Source of the DNA: Treponema sp.
Lineage (GTDB): Bacteria > Spirochaetota > Spirochaetia > Treponematales > Treponemataceae
Assembly (NCBI GenBank): GCA_017617145.1
Contig: JAFZWX010000204.1
Coordinates: 62,001-126,000 of the forward strand
Direction: 5' to 3'
DNA: 64,000 nt
Position numbers and translations under genes: made by a program. Shown one piece after another: positions 46,353 through 56,362 of the stretch (its first letter is position 1; every line of letters begins with the position of its first letter). The notes under the pieces were generated by a model. The model had not been told where the DNA came from and did not search any database. It saw only the letters and a program-made list of their open reading frames with translations.

Positions 46353-47923
46353 TGAAAAAAATCGCTTTCTTTTTTACATTAATTCTTTTTTTATTTCCTG
46401 TTGCCGCACAACAATATAAAATTGAAGATGTTAATTATTCTATTCAAGGCTGTGGACATCCTATTTTTGGAATTACCCAGGAATACGCACTTGCTCAACA
46501 GGTACCCATTGATAAAAAAAAGGTATTTCAGAATACAGAAGAATTAGAATTATATGTTTTAGATTTGAATAAACGTCTTCAAAATCTTAGAGCTTTTGAA
46601 ACAATTGATATTTCTTATGAAAATTGTGAATCAGAAAACGAAACAGGTGCACCTGTTCCTGTAAAACTTTTGATTTCGGTAAAAGATTCATTTCACCTTT
46701 TTGCAATTCCGGGGCCAAAATACGATTCAAATACAGGACTTACTTTTAAACTTAAAATTAAAGACTCTAACTTTTTAGGTACACTTAATACACTTTCTTC
46801 AGATTTATATATTCTTTTACCAACTCATGAATCTGATGGTAATAGCACCGAATTTGGCTTCAATGTAGGTGCAGATTATCCTTTTAAAGCCGGTATTTTT
46901 GATGCTGTATGGCTTAACGATTTAGGTTTTTCTTTTACAATTGGAGACAGCATGCCTGAATGGGATATCCGTACAGGTTTACGTCTTTCACTTCCATTTG
47001 AAAAAACATCTATTGTATTCGAAACAAATCAAAGGTTTGTTAATAATTTTGGTTATAAACAATATGGTGATAACTTATATTTTGTAAACGATTTAAAAGT
47101 TTATGTTCCTTTTATAATTGCCAAACTTAATTATTTTGGAAACTTAACTTACACTCCTTATACAATTACAACCTTTAACTGGGATTTTGACGGTATTTCA
47201 ACAGAAAACTCAGGACTTTCTAGTCCAGTTATGACTATAGGTCACAGTCTTTCGTTTGGACGCGTAGACTGGAGTCAGAATCTTAGAACCGGTTTTTCTT
47301 TAAGTCTCGATAATTCTTATACATATAACTTTCAACGCAATAGATTTTATCCTCAGATTCAACTCGACACTTGTGCATACAAAAAAATTGATTTAATTGA
47401 TGATTCTTATTTTTTACGAAATTTTGGTATAGCAGCAAAATCAATAATATTTACATATCTGTTTAATCCAAAGCAAGATAAATATATTTACAATGATGGA
47501 AACGCAATTGGCCGACATTTACGAGGAATACGAGACTCTCAGGTTTATGAAGGAACAAATATTTCTTCACTCTCACCTACAAACGCTTTTATATTAAACT
47601 TTGATCTTCCAATTCATTTTTTTACAACTAATTTTACAAAATCATTTTTACGATACATGAATTTTGACCTGCAGCTTTCACCATTCTTTGATATGGCCTT
47701 ATGTTACAATAAAATAAATCAAACTTTCTTTTCTTTTAAAGATGGCTTTTATGCCGCAGGATTAGAAGTAATTGTTTATCCTCTTAAATGGTCTGGAATT
47801 ACAATTAGAGGAAGTGTTGGCGTTGATGTAGGCCGTAAATTCCTTTCAAATTATCTGAACATGGATTGGCGCGAAAGCGTTTCCAAAAAAGAATTCTCCA
47901 TCGGTTTTGGGCTCCATTACTGA
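46352..47923 (+). CDS. Omp85/BamA-superfamily-like outer-membrane protein with one POTRA-like domain
   Basis: 523 residues. A signal peptide (KKIAFFFTLILFLFPVAAQ) precedes a POTRA-like N-terminal region (about 20-125: EELELYVLDLNKRLQNLRAFETIDISY, then VPVKLLISVKDSFHLFAIPGPKYDSNTG). A beta-barrel ends in FSIGFGLHY. The PxPxYDSNTGLTFKLKIKDSNFLGTLN segment is typical of spirochaete Omp85 relatives. It is probably an assembly or export factor for outer-membrane components of this locus; it lacks the several POTRAs of BamA. Its stop is followed by a 28-bp hairpin. Confidence 0.72.
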   Translation: MKKIAFFFTLILFLFPVAAQQYKIEDVNYSIQGCGHPIFGITQEYALAQQVPIDKKKVFQNTEELELYVLDLNKRLQNLRAFETIDISYENCESENETGAPVPVKLLISVKDSFHLFAIPGPKYDSNTGLTFKLKIKDSNFLGTLNTLSSDLYILLPTHESDGNSTEFGFNVGADYPFKAGIFDAVWLNDLGFSFTIGDSMPEWDIRTGLRLSLPFEKTSIVFETNQRFVNNFGYKQYGDNLYFVNDLKVYVPFIIAKLNYFGNLTYTPYTITTFNWDFDGISTENSGLSSPVMTIGHSLSFGRVDWSQNLRTGFSLSLDNSYTYNFQRNRFYPQIQLDTCAYKKIDLIDDSYFLRNFGIAAKSIIFTYLFNPKQDKYIYNDGNAIGRHLRGIRDSQVYEGTNISSLSPTNAFILNFDLPIHFFTTNFTKSFLRYMNFDLQLSPFFDMALCYNKINQTFFSFKDGFYAAGLEVIVYPLKWSGITIRGSVGVDVGRKFLSNYLNMDWRESVSKKEFSIGFGLHY

Positions 47924-47957
47924 GAAGCTTGATAATATAATACTAAAGAAATCATTT

Positions 47958-48025
47958 GTGAAAAAAAATATGCAGTGAAGGACATTCCTCTTCGCCCATG
48001 TCCTTCACTGCATATTTTTTTTCAC
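47958..48025. repeat. Hairpin repeat, family 2 (copy 2), between convergent genes
   Basis: A perfect 28-bp inverted repeat (47958-47985 with 47998-48025) with loop TCCTCTTCGCCC. The apical part GGACA-loop-TGTCC and the loop match the reverse complement of the element at 12843-12916. The T/A-rich outer arms fit a two-way terminator. Confidence 0.85.
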
Positions 48026-48035
48026 CAGTTGTTTT

Positions 48036-49133
48036 TTACTCTGGATTTTTTATACCATCAAGTTTATCAAGTTTAAGAACTGCATCCTGCTGCCAATACT
48101 GTTGTGGCGAATGAAAAGCAAGAATCGTTAATAAGTTATACGAAAATTTTGTATAACCACATTCATTACATATTTCGCAGAACAAATTAAAGCTTCTCCA
48201 AACTTCATTATCGTTTCCCCATTTTACAATATCATTATGCAAGGAAACTAAATCAAGAAAGTCCTGAAGATTTACATATTCAAAATCAATATCTCGCTTT
48301 GAAACTACATTGTAGATTTTTGTAAAACCAGTTATTACTGCTACAGCACAATAATCGAATGCCTTGTCAAATTCATTAATTGAATAATAATATTGTGCAA
48401 GCTCATAAAAAGCTCTTAAACAAAAATAATCCTGTGCACGATACATTGTAAAAAACTTTTCAATTGCAGCATCATCATTTTTTGAAACAGTATTTTTCAT
48501 TGAACGCGCCAGAGTCATGTTTGTCTGATTCTGTTCTTTACCTATAATATTTAAAAGTCTTATTTCCATTAATTCATAATCACCACTTAATCTGCTAAGA
48601 TCTGCAAGTAAGTAAATTATTTCATAACGTTCATCTGGAATATCAAGAACTTCCGAGTTTTCTAAGGCTTTAAGATAATATTGTTCTGCAAATGAATATT
48701 CACCTTCAATTTTATAAATATCACCAATAAGCTTTTGTGCTTCAGGATATTCTTCATGACTTTTTATATAAGCTAATATTTTAGTTATTGAATTATCAAA
48801 CTGACCTTTTGAATTATAATAATTTATAAGATTTATTACATCATATTCATCACGGTTTGTTAATACCGGAATAATACTTAATATGTTGTCGCCTGCATTT
48901 TTTACTTCTCTTGCTGAAATACTTGTTGAAATTGCATCATAATCTGCTTTCAGCTGCTCTTTTTTATACAAAATTGCATCTTCAGCATATTTTAATGCTT
49001 TTCCATATTCTTTATTTTCATATGCAGCCTGAGCATTACGGAATGAAATAATACTTTTTGAATTTAAGTTATTTTGTGCAAAAATTGTGAGACTAAAAAA
49101 CGATAAAATAACTAAAAGGATAATTTTTTTCAT
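48036..49133 (-). CDS. Secreted TPR-repeat protein of unknown function
   Basis: 365 residues with a signal peptide (KIILLVILSFFSLTIFAQ) and TPR-like helical pairs (for example RNAQAAYENKEYGKALKYAEDAILYK, PEAQKLIGDIYKIEGEYSFAEQYYLKALENSE, FYELAQYYYSINEFDKAFDYCAVAV). It is probably periplasmic or lipid-linked; no catalytic motif is seen. It overlaps ispG by ATGA (49130-49133), so it is the last gene of the V-ATPase-ispG operon. Confidence 0.8.
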   Translation of the reverse strand: MKKIILLVILSFFSLTIFAQNNLNSKSIISFRNAQAAYENKEYGKALKYAEDAILYKKEQLKADYDAISTSISAREVKNAGDNILSIIPVLTNRDEYDVINLINYYNSKGQFDNSITKILAYIKSHEEYPEAQKLIGDIYKIEGEYSFAEQYYLKALENSEVLDIPDERYEIIYLLADLSRLSGDYELMEIRLLNIIGKEQNQTNMTLARSMKNTVSKNDDAAIEKFFTMYRAQDYFCLRAFYELAQYYYSINEFDKAFDYCAVAVITGFTKIYNVVSKRDIDFEYVNLQDFLDLVSLHNDIVKWGNDNEVWRSFNLFCEICNECGYTKFSYNLLTILAFHSPQQYWQQDAVLKLDKLDGIKNPE

Positions 49134-50215
49134 AAAGAATTTAATTCCTCTATAAATACTTTATCGGCATCTTTTGCGTCTATCGTTCGTACTATTTTAC
49201 CTTTTTTAAAAATAATTGCTTTGTCGGCTGTTCCTGCAATTCCAATATCTGCATGGCGGCCTTCACCAGGACCATTAACAACACAACCCATTATTGCAAC
49301 AGTTATATCTTTTTGCATTGCAAGAAGTCTGTTTTCCCAGCGTTTCATAAAACCAATTACATCAAAGCCAATACGACCACAGCGTGGACACGAAACTATT
49401 TTTACTCCGCCTGCACGCTTTCCGCATTCTTTTAAAATATTCAGGCCGGCAATTACTTCGTTTTCAGGCGTGTCCGAAAGGCTAACCCTTATTGTGTCTC
49501 CAATACCCTGATTAAGCAATGTCGAAAATGCAATTGAAGATTTTACAATACCTCCAATGAGCGGGCCTGCTTCTGTTACGCCAAGATGCAGCGGATTATT
49601 ATATTTTTGGCTATAAAAAGTATTACACTGTATAGTTTCGTTAACATCACTAGACTTCATGCTAACTACATACTGATCAAAATTGTATTTTTCAAAGATT
49701 GCCGCTTCCCGCACGGCTGTTTCGCAAAGTCCCTGGGCGCGGGTAATAGTTCCAGCTGCAATTTGTTCCTGTAAATCTTTTGGAAGACTTCCGCTGTTTA
49801 TTCCAATTCTTATAGGAACACCGTTCTGGCGGCAGGCTTCAATGACCGTGCGTGTATTTTCTTCTGAACCAATGTTTCCCGGGTTTATTCGTATTGCAGC
49901 AACATTACCCTTCAGACATTCAAGTGCAAGTGTGTGGTCAAAATGAATGTCTGCAACAAGCGGGAGTTCTGTTTGTTCTGCCAGAAGACAAAGTCCCTGC
50001 GCACTTGGTAAATCAGGAACAGCAAAACGAATAATGTCGCAGCCAAGTTCTTTTAACTGCGACATTTCGTTGAGAATTTTTTCTAATTTCGTAGGATTAG
50101 AAGTAAGGTCATCAATCGGCTCCTTCCACATTGTCTGCAGCGATACCTGTGAATCTCCACCGATTGATATTAATTTAGTTTTCCCCTTCCCACCCAAGTA
50201 AACTTTTTTGGTCAA
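49130..50215 (-). CDS. ispG: 4-hydroxy-3-methylbut-2-en-1-yl diphosphate synthase
   Basis: MEP-pathway iron-sulfur enzyme making HMBPP for isoprenoid and undecaprenyl synthesis. TIM-barrel blocks are VSLQTMWKEP, DIIRFAVPDL, PLVADIHFDHTLALECL, AIRINPGNIG, RIGINSGSL and LHLGVTEAGP. The cluster ligands are in SCPRCGRIGFD and AIMGCVVNGPGEGRHADIG. Length of 361 aa is normal for the bacterial type. The start appears to be TTG at 50215, with no SD, 9 nt after the atpK stop; expression may depend on coupling to the V-ATPase operon. Confidence 0.93.
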   Translation of the reverse strand: MTKKVYLGGKGKTKLISIGGDSQVSLQTMWKEPIDDLTSNPTKLEKILNEMSQLKELGCDIIRFAVPDLPSAQGLCLLAEQTELPLVADIHFDHTLALECLKGNVAAIRINPGNIGSEENTRTVIEACRQNGVPIRIGINSGSLPKDLQEQIAAGTITRAQGLCETAVREAAIFEKYNFDQYVVSMKSSDVNETIQCNTFYSQKYNNPLHLGVTEAGPLIGGIVKSSIAFSTLLNQGIGDTIRVSLSDTPENEVIAGLNILKECGKRAGGVKIVSCPRCGRIGFDVIGFMKRWENRLLAMQKDITVAIMGCVVNGPGEGRHADIGIAGTADKAIIFKKGKIVRTIDAKDADKVFIEELNSL

Positions 50216-50224
50216 TTTATCGTC

Positions 50225-50647
50225 TTAGCAAACAATTATTGAGAATACCATAGCGAACAAAGCTACAGTTTCACAAAGACCTACTACCATGATGTACTGA
50301 GCAAAACCTTTTCCTGTTTCACCAAGGGCATCTGAACCGGCAGCACCAGCTTTTCCCTGAGCAATAGCAGAGAAACACATTGCAAGACCAGAAGCAATAC
50401 CAAGACCAAGAAGGAAGCCGGCAGGCTTATCTGAACCATTCATTGACTGCATAAGCAAGAAACCATAAATTGTCTGTGTAAGTGGAGCACCGGCAAATAC
50501 TGTAAGAATGAATGGAGCAGGCTTGTTATTAATATAACAGCGTTTCCAGGCTCCGATTGCCCCCTGTCCGGCAATTCCAATTCCAATTGCTGAACCAATA
50601 GCAGCAATACCCATTACAACAGCAGCACCAAGCATACCAAAATCCAT
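50225..50647 (-). CDS. atpK: V-type ATP synthase subunit K (proteolipid ring)
   Basis: 140 residues, four membrane helices in two hairpins, as in bacterial V-ATPases. The first hairpin has AAVVMGIAAIGSAIGIGIAGQGAIGAW and the second GIASGLAMCFSAIAQGKAGAAG. The ion-binding Glu is in GLCETVALFAMVF at about E126; the equivalent place in the first hairpin is TQTIYG. There is one carboxylate per four helices, the V-type pattern. ATC/AGGAGATAA-type SD precedes the ATG. Proton or sodium coupling cannot be told. Confidence 0.94.
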   Translation of the reverse strand: MDFGMLGAAVVMGIAAIGSAIGIGIAGQGAIGAWKRCYINNKPAPFILTVFAGAPLTQTIYGFLLMQSMNGSDKPAGFLLGLGIASGLAMCFSAIAQGKAGAAGSDALGETGKGFAQYIMVVGLCETVALFAMVFSIIVC

Positions 50648-50658
50648 AATTTATCTCC

Positions 50659-52584
50659 TTATTTATTTTCCTTTTCCTTAAAAGGACTATATTTTAATCC
50701 AGACCATGACATTCCTAAATGGCTTGAAAATTCAAGTGTATTAAGACGCACGCCATGAACTATAACCGACAACAAGTTCAGAATCATGTTCAAGCCATGT
50801 CCGAACGCCAAAAGTGCAACAAATGCAAGGAACAAAATTGCGTGTCCCCACATAGGACCAGCCATTTCGTTTACAGTATTACTGATTGCAGCACCTGCAA
50901 GTCCAACTGCCCACAAACGGATGTAAGAAACAATATCACTGAATACGTTTACTACACCAAGCAGTACGGAAATAATATTCTTACAGCTTTCAAGTACAGA
51001 TTTTCCAACTGAACCTTCGTAGTTGCTGAAGATAAAACTTAAAACAAAGCCTACACCAACAAGACTGATTTCGAAAAGTCCGATTGGGAATCCGTAAATC
51101 TTTTCTGTAAAACTGAATACTGTAGAACTTACAACCATTGAAAGTACAACCCAGTACATACCAATAAGCTGCAAAAGTGCACCAAAATCACCAAGAACCT
51201 TAAGCGATTTTCTGTTACGAATCATTGCTTTAATATGTGCAACACTAAGCTGCAGTAAGGCAAGTGTAAAACAGAATATCTGAAGATTCTGTGCATTTGA
51301 TAAACCTTCTGTTTCGTTAGGTTTCCAGAACGGTGTCCATTGCTGTTCATACGCATTAGAAATCTGTGGAATAGAAAGCTTTACAAGCCACTGTGGAAGC
51401 TGTTCAGGTTTTAGTCCAAACCAGGTACAAGTTACCATACCCCATACTATTGTAGCAAAGCCTACAAGAGTAACAAGCCCAAGTAATGGAGCAGGTTTCT
51501 TTCCAGTAAATACGGCCTTGAAAATCATTATGAGACCGATTACTGTAACTAAAAGTCCGTAACCACCGTCTCCAAAAATCATTCCAAAGAAAATTGTAAA
51601 GAACAATAGGAACCAGCCCGAAATATCATATTCATGATAGCCTGGAACTGTTCCCAAAAAGTCTGTGAGTGGATATATTAAACTTACAAACTTGTTGTTC
51701 TTAAGCTTTGTTGGAACTTCCAAATCGTCATCTTCCGGATCTTCACAGGCAACTGCCCACTGATTTTTAGCACAGGCAGCTTTGAATTCTTCAAGGTCGG
51801 CAGTTGGAACATAACCGGTAATCCAGGCAAGTTCATTTTCTGAATCAATATTTTCATGTTCCATACCGGCGTTTACATTTTCAAATTCAATATCCGATTC
51901 CAGATTCTTACGGAAAGCTGTAATAGCAGGAATATAGATAGCATTTTCCATATAAAACTTTTCTATACTCTTAATTTCAGCTTCATCATCTTTTATTTCT
52001 TTCTCAAGAACTTTTGTAGAAAGACGTGGGAAAGGAACCTCAAAGGCTTCTGGTAAAAGCTTCTCTGGTCTGCCTTCTCCACCATTTATAATAAGGAATC
52101 TTACAAGCTTTTTGTCATTATTTACAAGAATCGTTTCAATTTCCTGATCAACAAGACTGTATTTTTCTGCAGGAATTTCATACATCTTGATTTGAATTCC
52201 TTTTTCATTAAGGTATTCAAAATCTTCAAGACTTACACTTCCCCAGTTTGCAAAACGATCAAGTTCTGTTGTATCTGCAGATATTTCTTCAAGAAGCTGT
52301 TTTTTTCTTTCAGACTTCTGGACAACAGATTTACAAAGCTCAATAACTTTAGAATCAGAAATTGATGGAGAAAGTTTTTTTGTTTTTTTATCAAGCTTTA
52401 CTTCACCTAAAATACTTTCTGAAACTACAGCATTGTTAGTATATTCCTTAAAAGCATTCAGCTTTTCGCTTGAACCTTCCATTTTTTTAAGATGTACAAG
52501 TCCAATTTTTCGAAGAGCTTTTAATGCATCTTCTTTTTCTTTGTTGAGAAGTACGACAGAAACTTTTTTCATTTGTTCAATCAT
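50659..52584 (-). CDS. atpI: V-type ATP synthase subunit I (a-subunit homologue)
   Basis: 641 residues. The cytosolic N-terminal half (about 1-310) is helical, stalk-contacting: VSVVLLNKEKEDALKALRKIGLVHLKKMEG. The C-terminal half has about seven or eight helices that form the ion half-channels: FLLFFTIFFGMIFGDGGYGLL, LLGLVTLVGFATIVWGMVTCTWFG, NVFSDIVSYIRLWAVGLAGAAISNTVN (conserved SYIRLWAVG with the essential Arg), HGLNMILNLLSVIVHGVRLNTLEF. It overlaps atpD by ATGA. Confidence 0.95.
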   Translation of the reverse strand: MIEQMKKVSVVLLNKEKEDALKALRKIGLVHLKKMEGSSEKLNAFKEYTNNAVVSESILGEVKLDKKTKKLSPSISDSKVIELCKSVVQKSERKKQLLEEISADTTELDRFANWGSVSLEDFEYLNEKGIQIKMYEIPAEKYSLVDQEIETILVNNDKKLVRFLIINGGEGRPEKLLPEAFEVPFPRLSTKVLEKEIKDDEAEIKSIEKFYMENAIYIPAITAFRKNLESDIEFENVNAGMEHENIDSENELAWITGYVPTADLEEFKAACAKNQWAVACEDPEDDDLEVPTKLKNNKFVSLIYPLTDFLGTVPGYHEYDISGWFLLFFTIFFGMIFGDGGYGLLVTVIGLIMIFKAVFTGKKPAPLLGLVTLVGFATIVWGMVTCTWFGLKPEQLPQWLVKLSIPQISNAYEQQWTPFWKPNETEGLSNAQNLQIFCFTLALLQLSVAHIKAMIRNRKSLKVLGDFGALLQLIGMYWVVLSMVVSSTVFSFTEKIYGFPIGLFEISLVGVGFVLSFIFSNYEGSVGKSVLESCKNIISVLLGVVNVFSDIVSYIRLWAVGLAGAAISNTVNEMAGPMWGHAILFLAFVALLAFGHGLNMILNLLSVIVHGVRLNTLEFSSHLGMSWSGLKYSPFKEKENK

Positions 52585-53207
52585 TTGCCGGCCTCCTCTG
52601 CATCAAGTTCAACTTTTGCCTGAAGCTTTTTCTTTGATATTTTACTTCGGACAACTGCCGCAACCTGTTCATCACCAAGATAAACGGTTATTTTCTTAAT
52701 ATTCGCCTTGGTCTGAGGTATTTTTACTTTTTCAAAAAGATTTACACGTTGTGTAGTTGTGCGTAATTCCTTTGAAAGAAGCCTTACCTGTTCATCAAGA
52801 ACTTCGGCTTCCAAATCAAGCGAAAGTGCCTTTTCCATACGGTCTGCAGCCATATCAATCCAGAGCGGTGTTTCGTAAAGGTTGTAATCCCCTCTTCCAA
52901 AATCGGCTCCTTCGTATACAGGAATTGTAACACCTGCGATGTTACCGAATCCTTTTTTGATATTTTTTACAGTTACCATATCAGGTTTAAAAGCTTCACG
53001 TTCACCGAATACTGCAATCCATTCGTCAAACTCTTTTTCAAGAGCAACGCGTGCTGCACGTACTTCCTTGGCCTTGGCGTCTATAGTGCGGATTTCTGTC
53101 TGAAGCTGTTGTTTTTTGAGAATAAGTGTTGGAAGATAGCGGTTATACATTTTAAGCGCATCTTTCTGAACCTTTAGCTCATTTTTTGTCAGCTTAATTT
53201 TTGCCAT
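52581..53207 (-). CDS. atpD: V-type ATP synthase subunit D (central rotor)
   Basis: 208 residues from the ATG at 53207, which has GGAG 7 nt upstream; the longer start at 53225 lies inside the repeat. N- and C-terminal long helices (AKIKLTKNELKVQKDALKMYNRYLPTLILKKQQLQ and the LLSKELRTTTQRVNLFEKVKIPQTKANIKKITVYLGD block) form the shaft coiled coil. The length is normal. A hairpin repeat separates it from atpB. Confidence 0.92.
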   Translation of the reverse strand: MAKIKLTKNELKVQKDALKMYNRYLPTLILKKQQLQTEIRTIDAKAKEVRAARVALEKEFDEWIAVFGEREAFKPDMVTVKNIKKGFGNIAGVTIPVYEGADFGRGDYNLYETPLWIDMAADRMEKALSLDLEAEVLDEQVRLLSKELRTTTQRVNLFEKVKIPQTKANIKKITVYLGDEQVAAVVRSKISKKKLQAKVELDAEEAGK

Positions 53208-53220
53208 TTCAAAACTCCAT

Positions 53221-53282
53221 GTCATTATCGGGCTTGACCCGATAATCTTTTATCAGATTGCCGTGTCAAGCACGGCAATGAC
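53221..53282 (-). repeat. Double short-hairpin repeat (CTTGA/TCAAG loop type) within the V-ATPase operon
   Basis: Two adjacent 9-bp perfect hairpins: ATTATCGGG/CCCGATAAT with loop CTTGA (53224-53246) and ATTGCCGTG/CACGGCAAT with loop TCAAG (53257-53279). They are framed by GTCAT/ATGAC. It resembles the widespread GCCGGGTCAAGCCCGGC-type intergenic palindromes. A single degenerate relative lies at 59042-59064. Confidence 0.8.
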
Positions 53283-53291
53283 GTTTTTGCA

Positions 53292-54590
53292 CTACTTCTT
53301 CTTTGGCCAATACTCTTCGATGAGCGATGACTTTAAGCCGGTTTCTTCCGGATCAAAGCAGTCGGCCAGAATCTTCCAGCCAAGGTCAAGTGCATCTTCC
53401 AATGAAATATTCTTTGAAAGATCCATCATTCCGTCTTCAAACATCTTTCCGTAAACAAGGAGCTTATCATCCCACTTACTCATATTAAAGCCCATAGACT
53501 TCTTTTCGAGTGTGTCTTTGTAATTTGAATAAAGACGAATCATACCATCCATAAGGGCTCGGTGGTCTGAACGGGTTGTTCCGTTTACATTCTGCTTAAG
53601 ACGTGAAAGAGAACCGAACGGCTCAATACGTCCACCTTTAAGGTAGTACTGACCTTCGGTAATATAACCTGTGTTATCCGGTACCGGGTGAGTAACATCA
53701 TCACCAGGCATTGTAGTAACTGCAAGAATTGTTACAGAACCTGCACTATCAAAGTCTACGGCTTTTTCGTAGCGGGCTGCAAGCTGTGAATACAAGTCTC
53801 CAGGATAACCACGGTTAGAAGGAACCTGTTCCTGTGTAATGGCAATTTCCTTCATTGAGTCTGCAAAGTTTGTCATATCGGTAAGAAGTACAAGTACGTC
53901 TTTTCCTTTAAGGGCAAACTGTTCTGCAACTGCAAGTGAAAGGTCAGGAATTTTCTGACATTCTACAGTTGGGTCAGCGGCTGTATGCATGAACATTACA
54001 GTCTTACTAAGAGCGCCACCATCTTCAAGAGTCTTCTTAAAGTAAAGGTAGTCATCATATTTAAGACCCATACCACCAAGAACAATTACGTCAACTTCGG
54101 CCTGCATGGCAATGCGTGCAAGCAGCTGGTTATAAGGTTCTCCAGAAATAGAGAAAATAGGAAGTTTCTGAGATACAACCAGTGTATTGAACATATCAAT
54201 CATTGGGATACCTGTACGAATCATACGGCGTGCCATAATACGTTTTGAAGGGTTTACAGAAGGTCCTCCAATTGTAACAAGGCAGTCTGCAAGAGCAGGT
54301 CCATTATCGCGTGGCTGTGCTGAACCGTTAAAGATTCGTCCAAGTAAATCATCAGAGAAAGAAACTTCCATCTGATGTCCTAAGAATTTGATGTGGTCTC
54401 CGGTAGAAATACCTCGTCCTCCGGCGAATACCTGAAGACTAACTACATCACCTTCAATTTTATTTACTTCGGCAAGAGACTTACCAAAGCGTGTTTCAAT
54501 TTCCGCAAGCTCACCATAAGCAACGCCTGTTGCTTTTACAGTGATAACGCTTCCGACGATGGATTCAATCTTACTATAAACTTTGTTCAT
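53292..54590 (-). CDS. atpB: V-type ATP synthase subunit B
   Basis: Non-catalytic hexamer subunit, 432 residues. [28 protein letters not shown], then [18 protein letters not shown] and [52 protein letters not shown] (the degenerate P-loop of B). [31 protein letters not shown] [22 protein letters not shown] and [23 protein letters not shown] follow. It lies 2 nt after the atpA stop. Confidence 0.96.
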   Translation of the reverse strand: MNKVYSKIESIVGSVITVKATGVAYGELAEIETRFGKSLAEVNKIEGDVVSLQVFAGGRGISTGDHIKFLGHQMEVSFSDDLLGRIFNGSAQPRDNGPALADCLVTIGGPSVNPSKRIMARRMIRTGIPMIDMFNTLVVSQKLPIFSISGEPYNQLLARIAMQAEVDVIVLGGMGLKYDDYLYFKKTLEDGGALSKTVMFMHTAADPTVECQKIPDLSLAVAEQFALKGKDVLVLLTDMTNFADSMKEIAITQEQVPSNRGYPGDLYSQLAARYEKAVDFDSAGSVTILAVTTMPGDDVTHPVPDNTGYITEGQYYLKGGRIEPFGSLSRLKQNVNGTTRSDHRALMDGMIRLYSNYKDTLEKKSMGFNMSKWDDKLLVYGKMFEDGMMDLSKNISLEDALDLGWKILADCFDPEETGLKSSLIEEYWPKKK

Positions 54591-54592
54591 AA

Positions 54593-56362
54593 TTATTCAC
54601 CATCCTTAAGCATTGCTTTAACTTCGTCGCGCACAACACCTTTTGCACTTGCATAGTGTGCATCAACATCTTTTTCTGCCTGCTTGAATTTATCGCTCTT
54701 CCACAAAGAATAGTTCCAGTCTATGAACTTCAGACGCATCTGGTTAAAGAAGTTTCGTGCTGTATCTTTGTCTTCAAGTTCAAAGTCGGTACCAAGAACT
54801 TTAAGAACCTTTGCAAATACATAACGCTGACGTTCCGGACTTACAGCAGCATCAATTTCATCGAATGAGTTCTGCTGCATATAAACTGCATCAAGGAATT
54901 CGCTTTTAAGATATTCGATGTAATCTTCTGTCGTAGTACCTTCTTCACCAACTACCTTCATCATCTGGTTTACTTCAACACCGCTAAGGAAAACTTTTCG
55001 TGCATAGCTTACCCAGTCTTCACGGATAACTGATTTGTACTTAGACCATGAAATAAGAGGGTCAATTGCAGGATACTTACGTGCATCTGAACGTTCGCGG
55101 CTAAGTCCATGGAAAGCACCTACTACTTTAAGTGTTGCCTGAGTTACAGGCTCTTCAAAGTTACCGCCGGCAGGAGAAACTGTACCACCAATTGTTACAG
55201 AACCAACGTTTCCGTCGCGAAGTTTTACAATACCAGCACGTTCATAGAAGGCTGCAATATAAGATTCAAGGTAAGCAGGGAATGCTTCTTCACCAGGAAT
55301 CTCTTCCAAACGACCAGACATTTCACGAAGTGCCTGAGCCCAACGAGATGTTGAGTCTGCAAGGAGCAATACATGTAAGCCCATCTGACGATAATATTCA
55401 GCAAGTGTAACAGATGTATAAACTGAAGCTTCTCGAGATGCAACAGGCATTGAAGAAGTGTTACAAATGATAATTGTTCGTTCCATCAAAGAACGACCTG
55501 TTCTTGGGTCTTTCAATTCAGGGAACTCTTTAATTGTTTCTACAACTTCACCTGCACGTTCACCACAGGCAGCGATGATTACTATATCAACGTCTGCATT
55601 TCGTGATGTTGTATGCTGAAGTACTGTCTTACCTGCACCGAAAGGTCCTGGAATACAATAAGTACCACCTTTAGAAACAGGATAGAAAGTATCGATAAGA
55701 CGAATCTGTGTTACCATTGGTTCACTTGGAGCAAGTCTTTCTGCATAACAATCTACTGCTCGTTTTACAGGCCACTTAAAGGCCATCTTTAATTTATATG
55801 TTTTACCCTTCTCATCTTTTACTTCGGCAACTGTATCTTCAATTGTATATTCGCCAGGTTTTGTAACCTTTGATACAGTGTACATTCCAAGCATATCGAA
55901 TGGAACAAGAATTTTATGTGTGAATGGGCCTTCTGGAACAGAACCAATCGGGTCTCCACGAAGAACTTTGTCACCAACTTTTACTGTTGGAGTCCATTCC
56001 CATTTTTTATCTCTTGGAAGAGAATCTACATAAACACCGCGCTCAAGGAAGAAGCCTGCTTTTTCTGCAACAAGTGGAAGAGGATTCTGTAAACCATCAA
56101 AGGTCTGTCCAAGAAGTCCTGGTCCTAATTCTGCACAAAGAAGGTCGCCAACTAAGTCAACCTTGTCTCCAGCCTTGATACCCTGTGTCATTTCGAAAAT
56201 CTGCATTTGTGCTTTATTTCCGCGGATACGGATAATTTCACCACGCAGCTTTTTTCCGTCAACATTTACGTAACCTACTTCGTTCATAGAAACAGAGCCT
56301 TCGAATTCAATCGTGACCATGTTTCCATTAATGCCGGTTACTTTTGCTTTTGTATCAGTCAT
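54593..56362 (-). CDS. atpA: V-type ATP synthase subunit A (catalytic)
   Basis: 589 residues. The Walker A is [21 protein letters not shown], followed by [22 protein letters not shown], the catalytic-Glu region [14 protein letters not shown] [46 protein letters not shown], and [29 protein letters not shown]. The long non-homologous insert typical of A subunits is present (about 115-200). The ATG overlaps the DUF2764 stop by one base. Confidence 0.97.
   Translation of the reverse strand: MTDTKAKVTGINGNMVTIEFEGSVSMNEVGYVNVDGKKLRGEIIRIRGNKAQMQIFEMTQGIKAGDKVDLVGDLLCAELGPGLLGQTFDGLQNPLPLVAEKAGFFLERGVYVDSLPRDKKWEWTPTVKVGDKVLRGDPIGSVPEGPFTHKILVPFDMLGMYTVSKVTKPGEYTIEDTVAEVKDEKGKTYKLKMAFKWPVKRAVDCYAERLAPSEPMVTQIRLIDTFYPVSKGGTYCIPGPFGAGKTVLQHTTSRNADVDIVIIAACGERAGEVVETIKEFPELKDPRTGRSLMERTIIICNTSSMPVASREASVYTSVTLAEYYRQMGLHVLLLADSTSRWAQALREMSGRLEEIPGEEAFPAYLESYIAAFYERAGIVKLRDGNVGSVTIGGTVSPAGGNFEEPVTQATLKVVGAFHGLSRERSDARKYPAIDPLISWSKYKSVIREDWVSYARKVFLSGVEVNQMMKVVGEEGTTTEDYIEYLKSEFLDAVYMQQNSFDEIDAAVSPERQRYVFAKVLKVLGTDFELEDKDTARNFFNQMRLKFIDWNYSLWKSDKFKQAEKDVDAHYASAKGVVRDEVKAMLKDGE

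Noticed and set aside
53208..53225. Longer start for atpD
   Set aside because: The extension lies in the repeat and the internal ATG has a proper SD.
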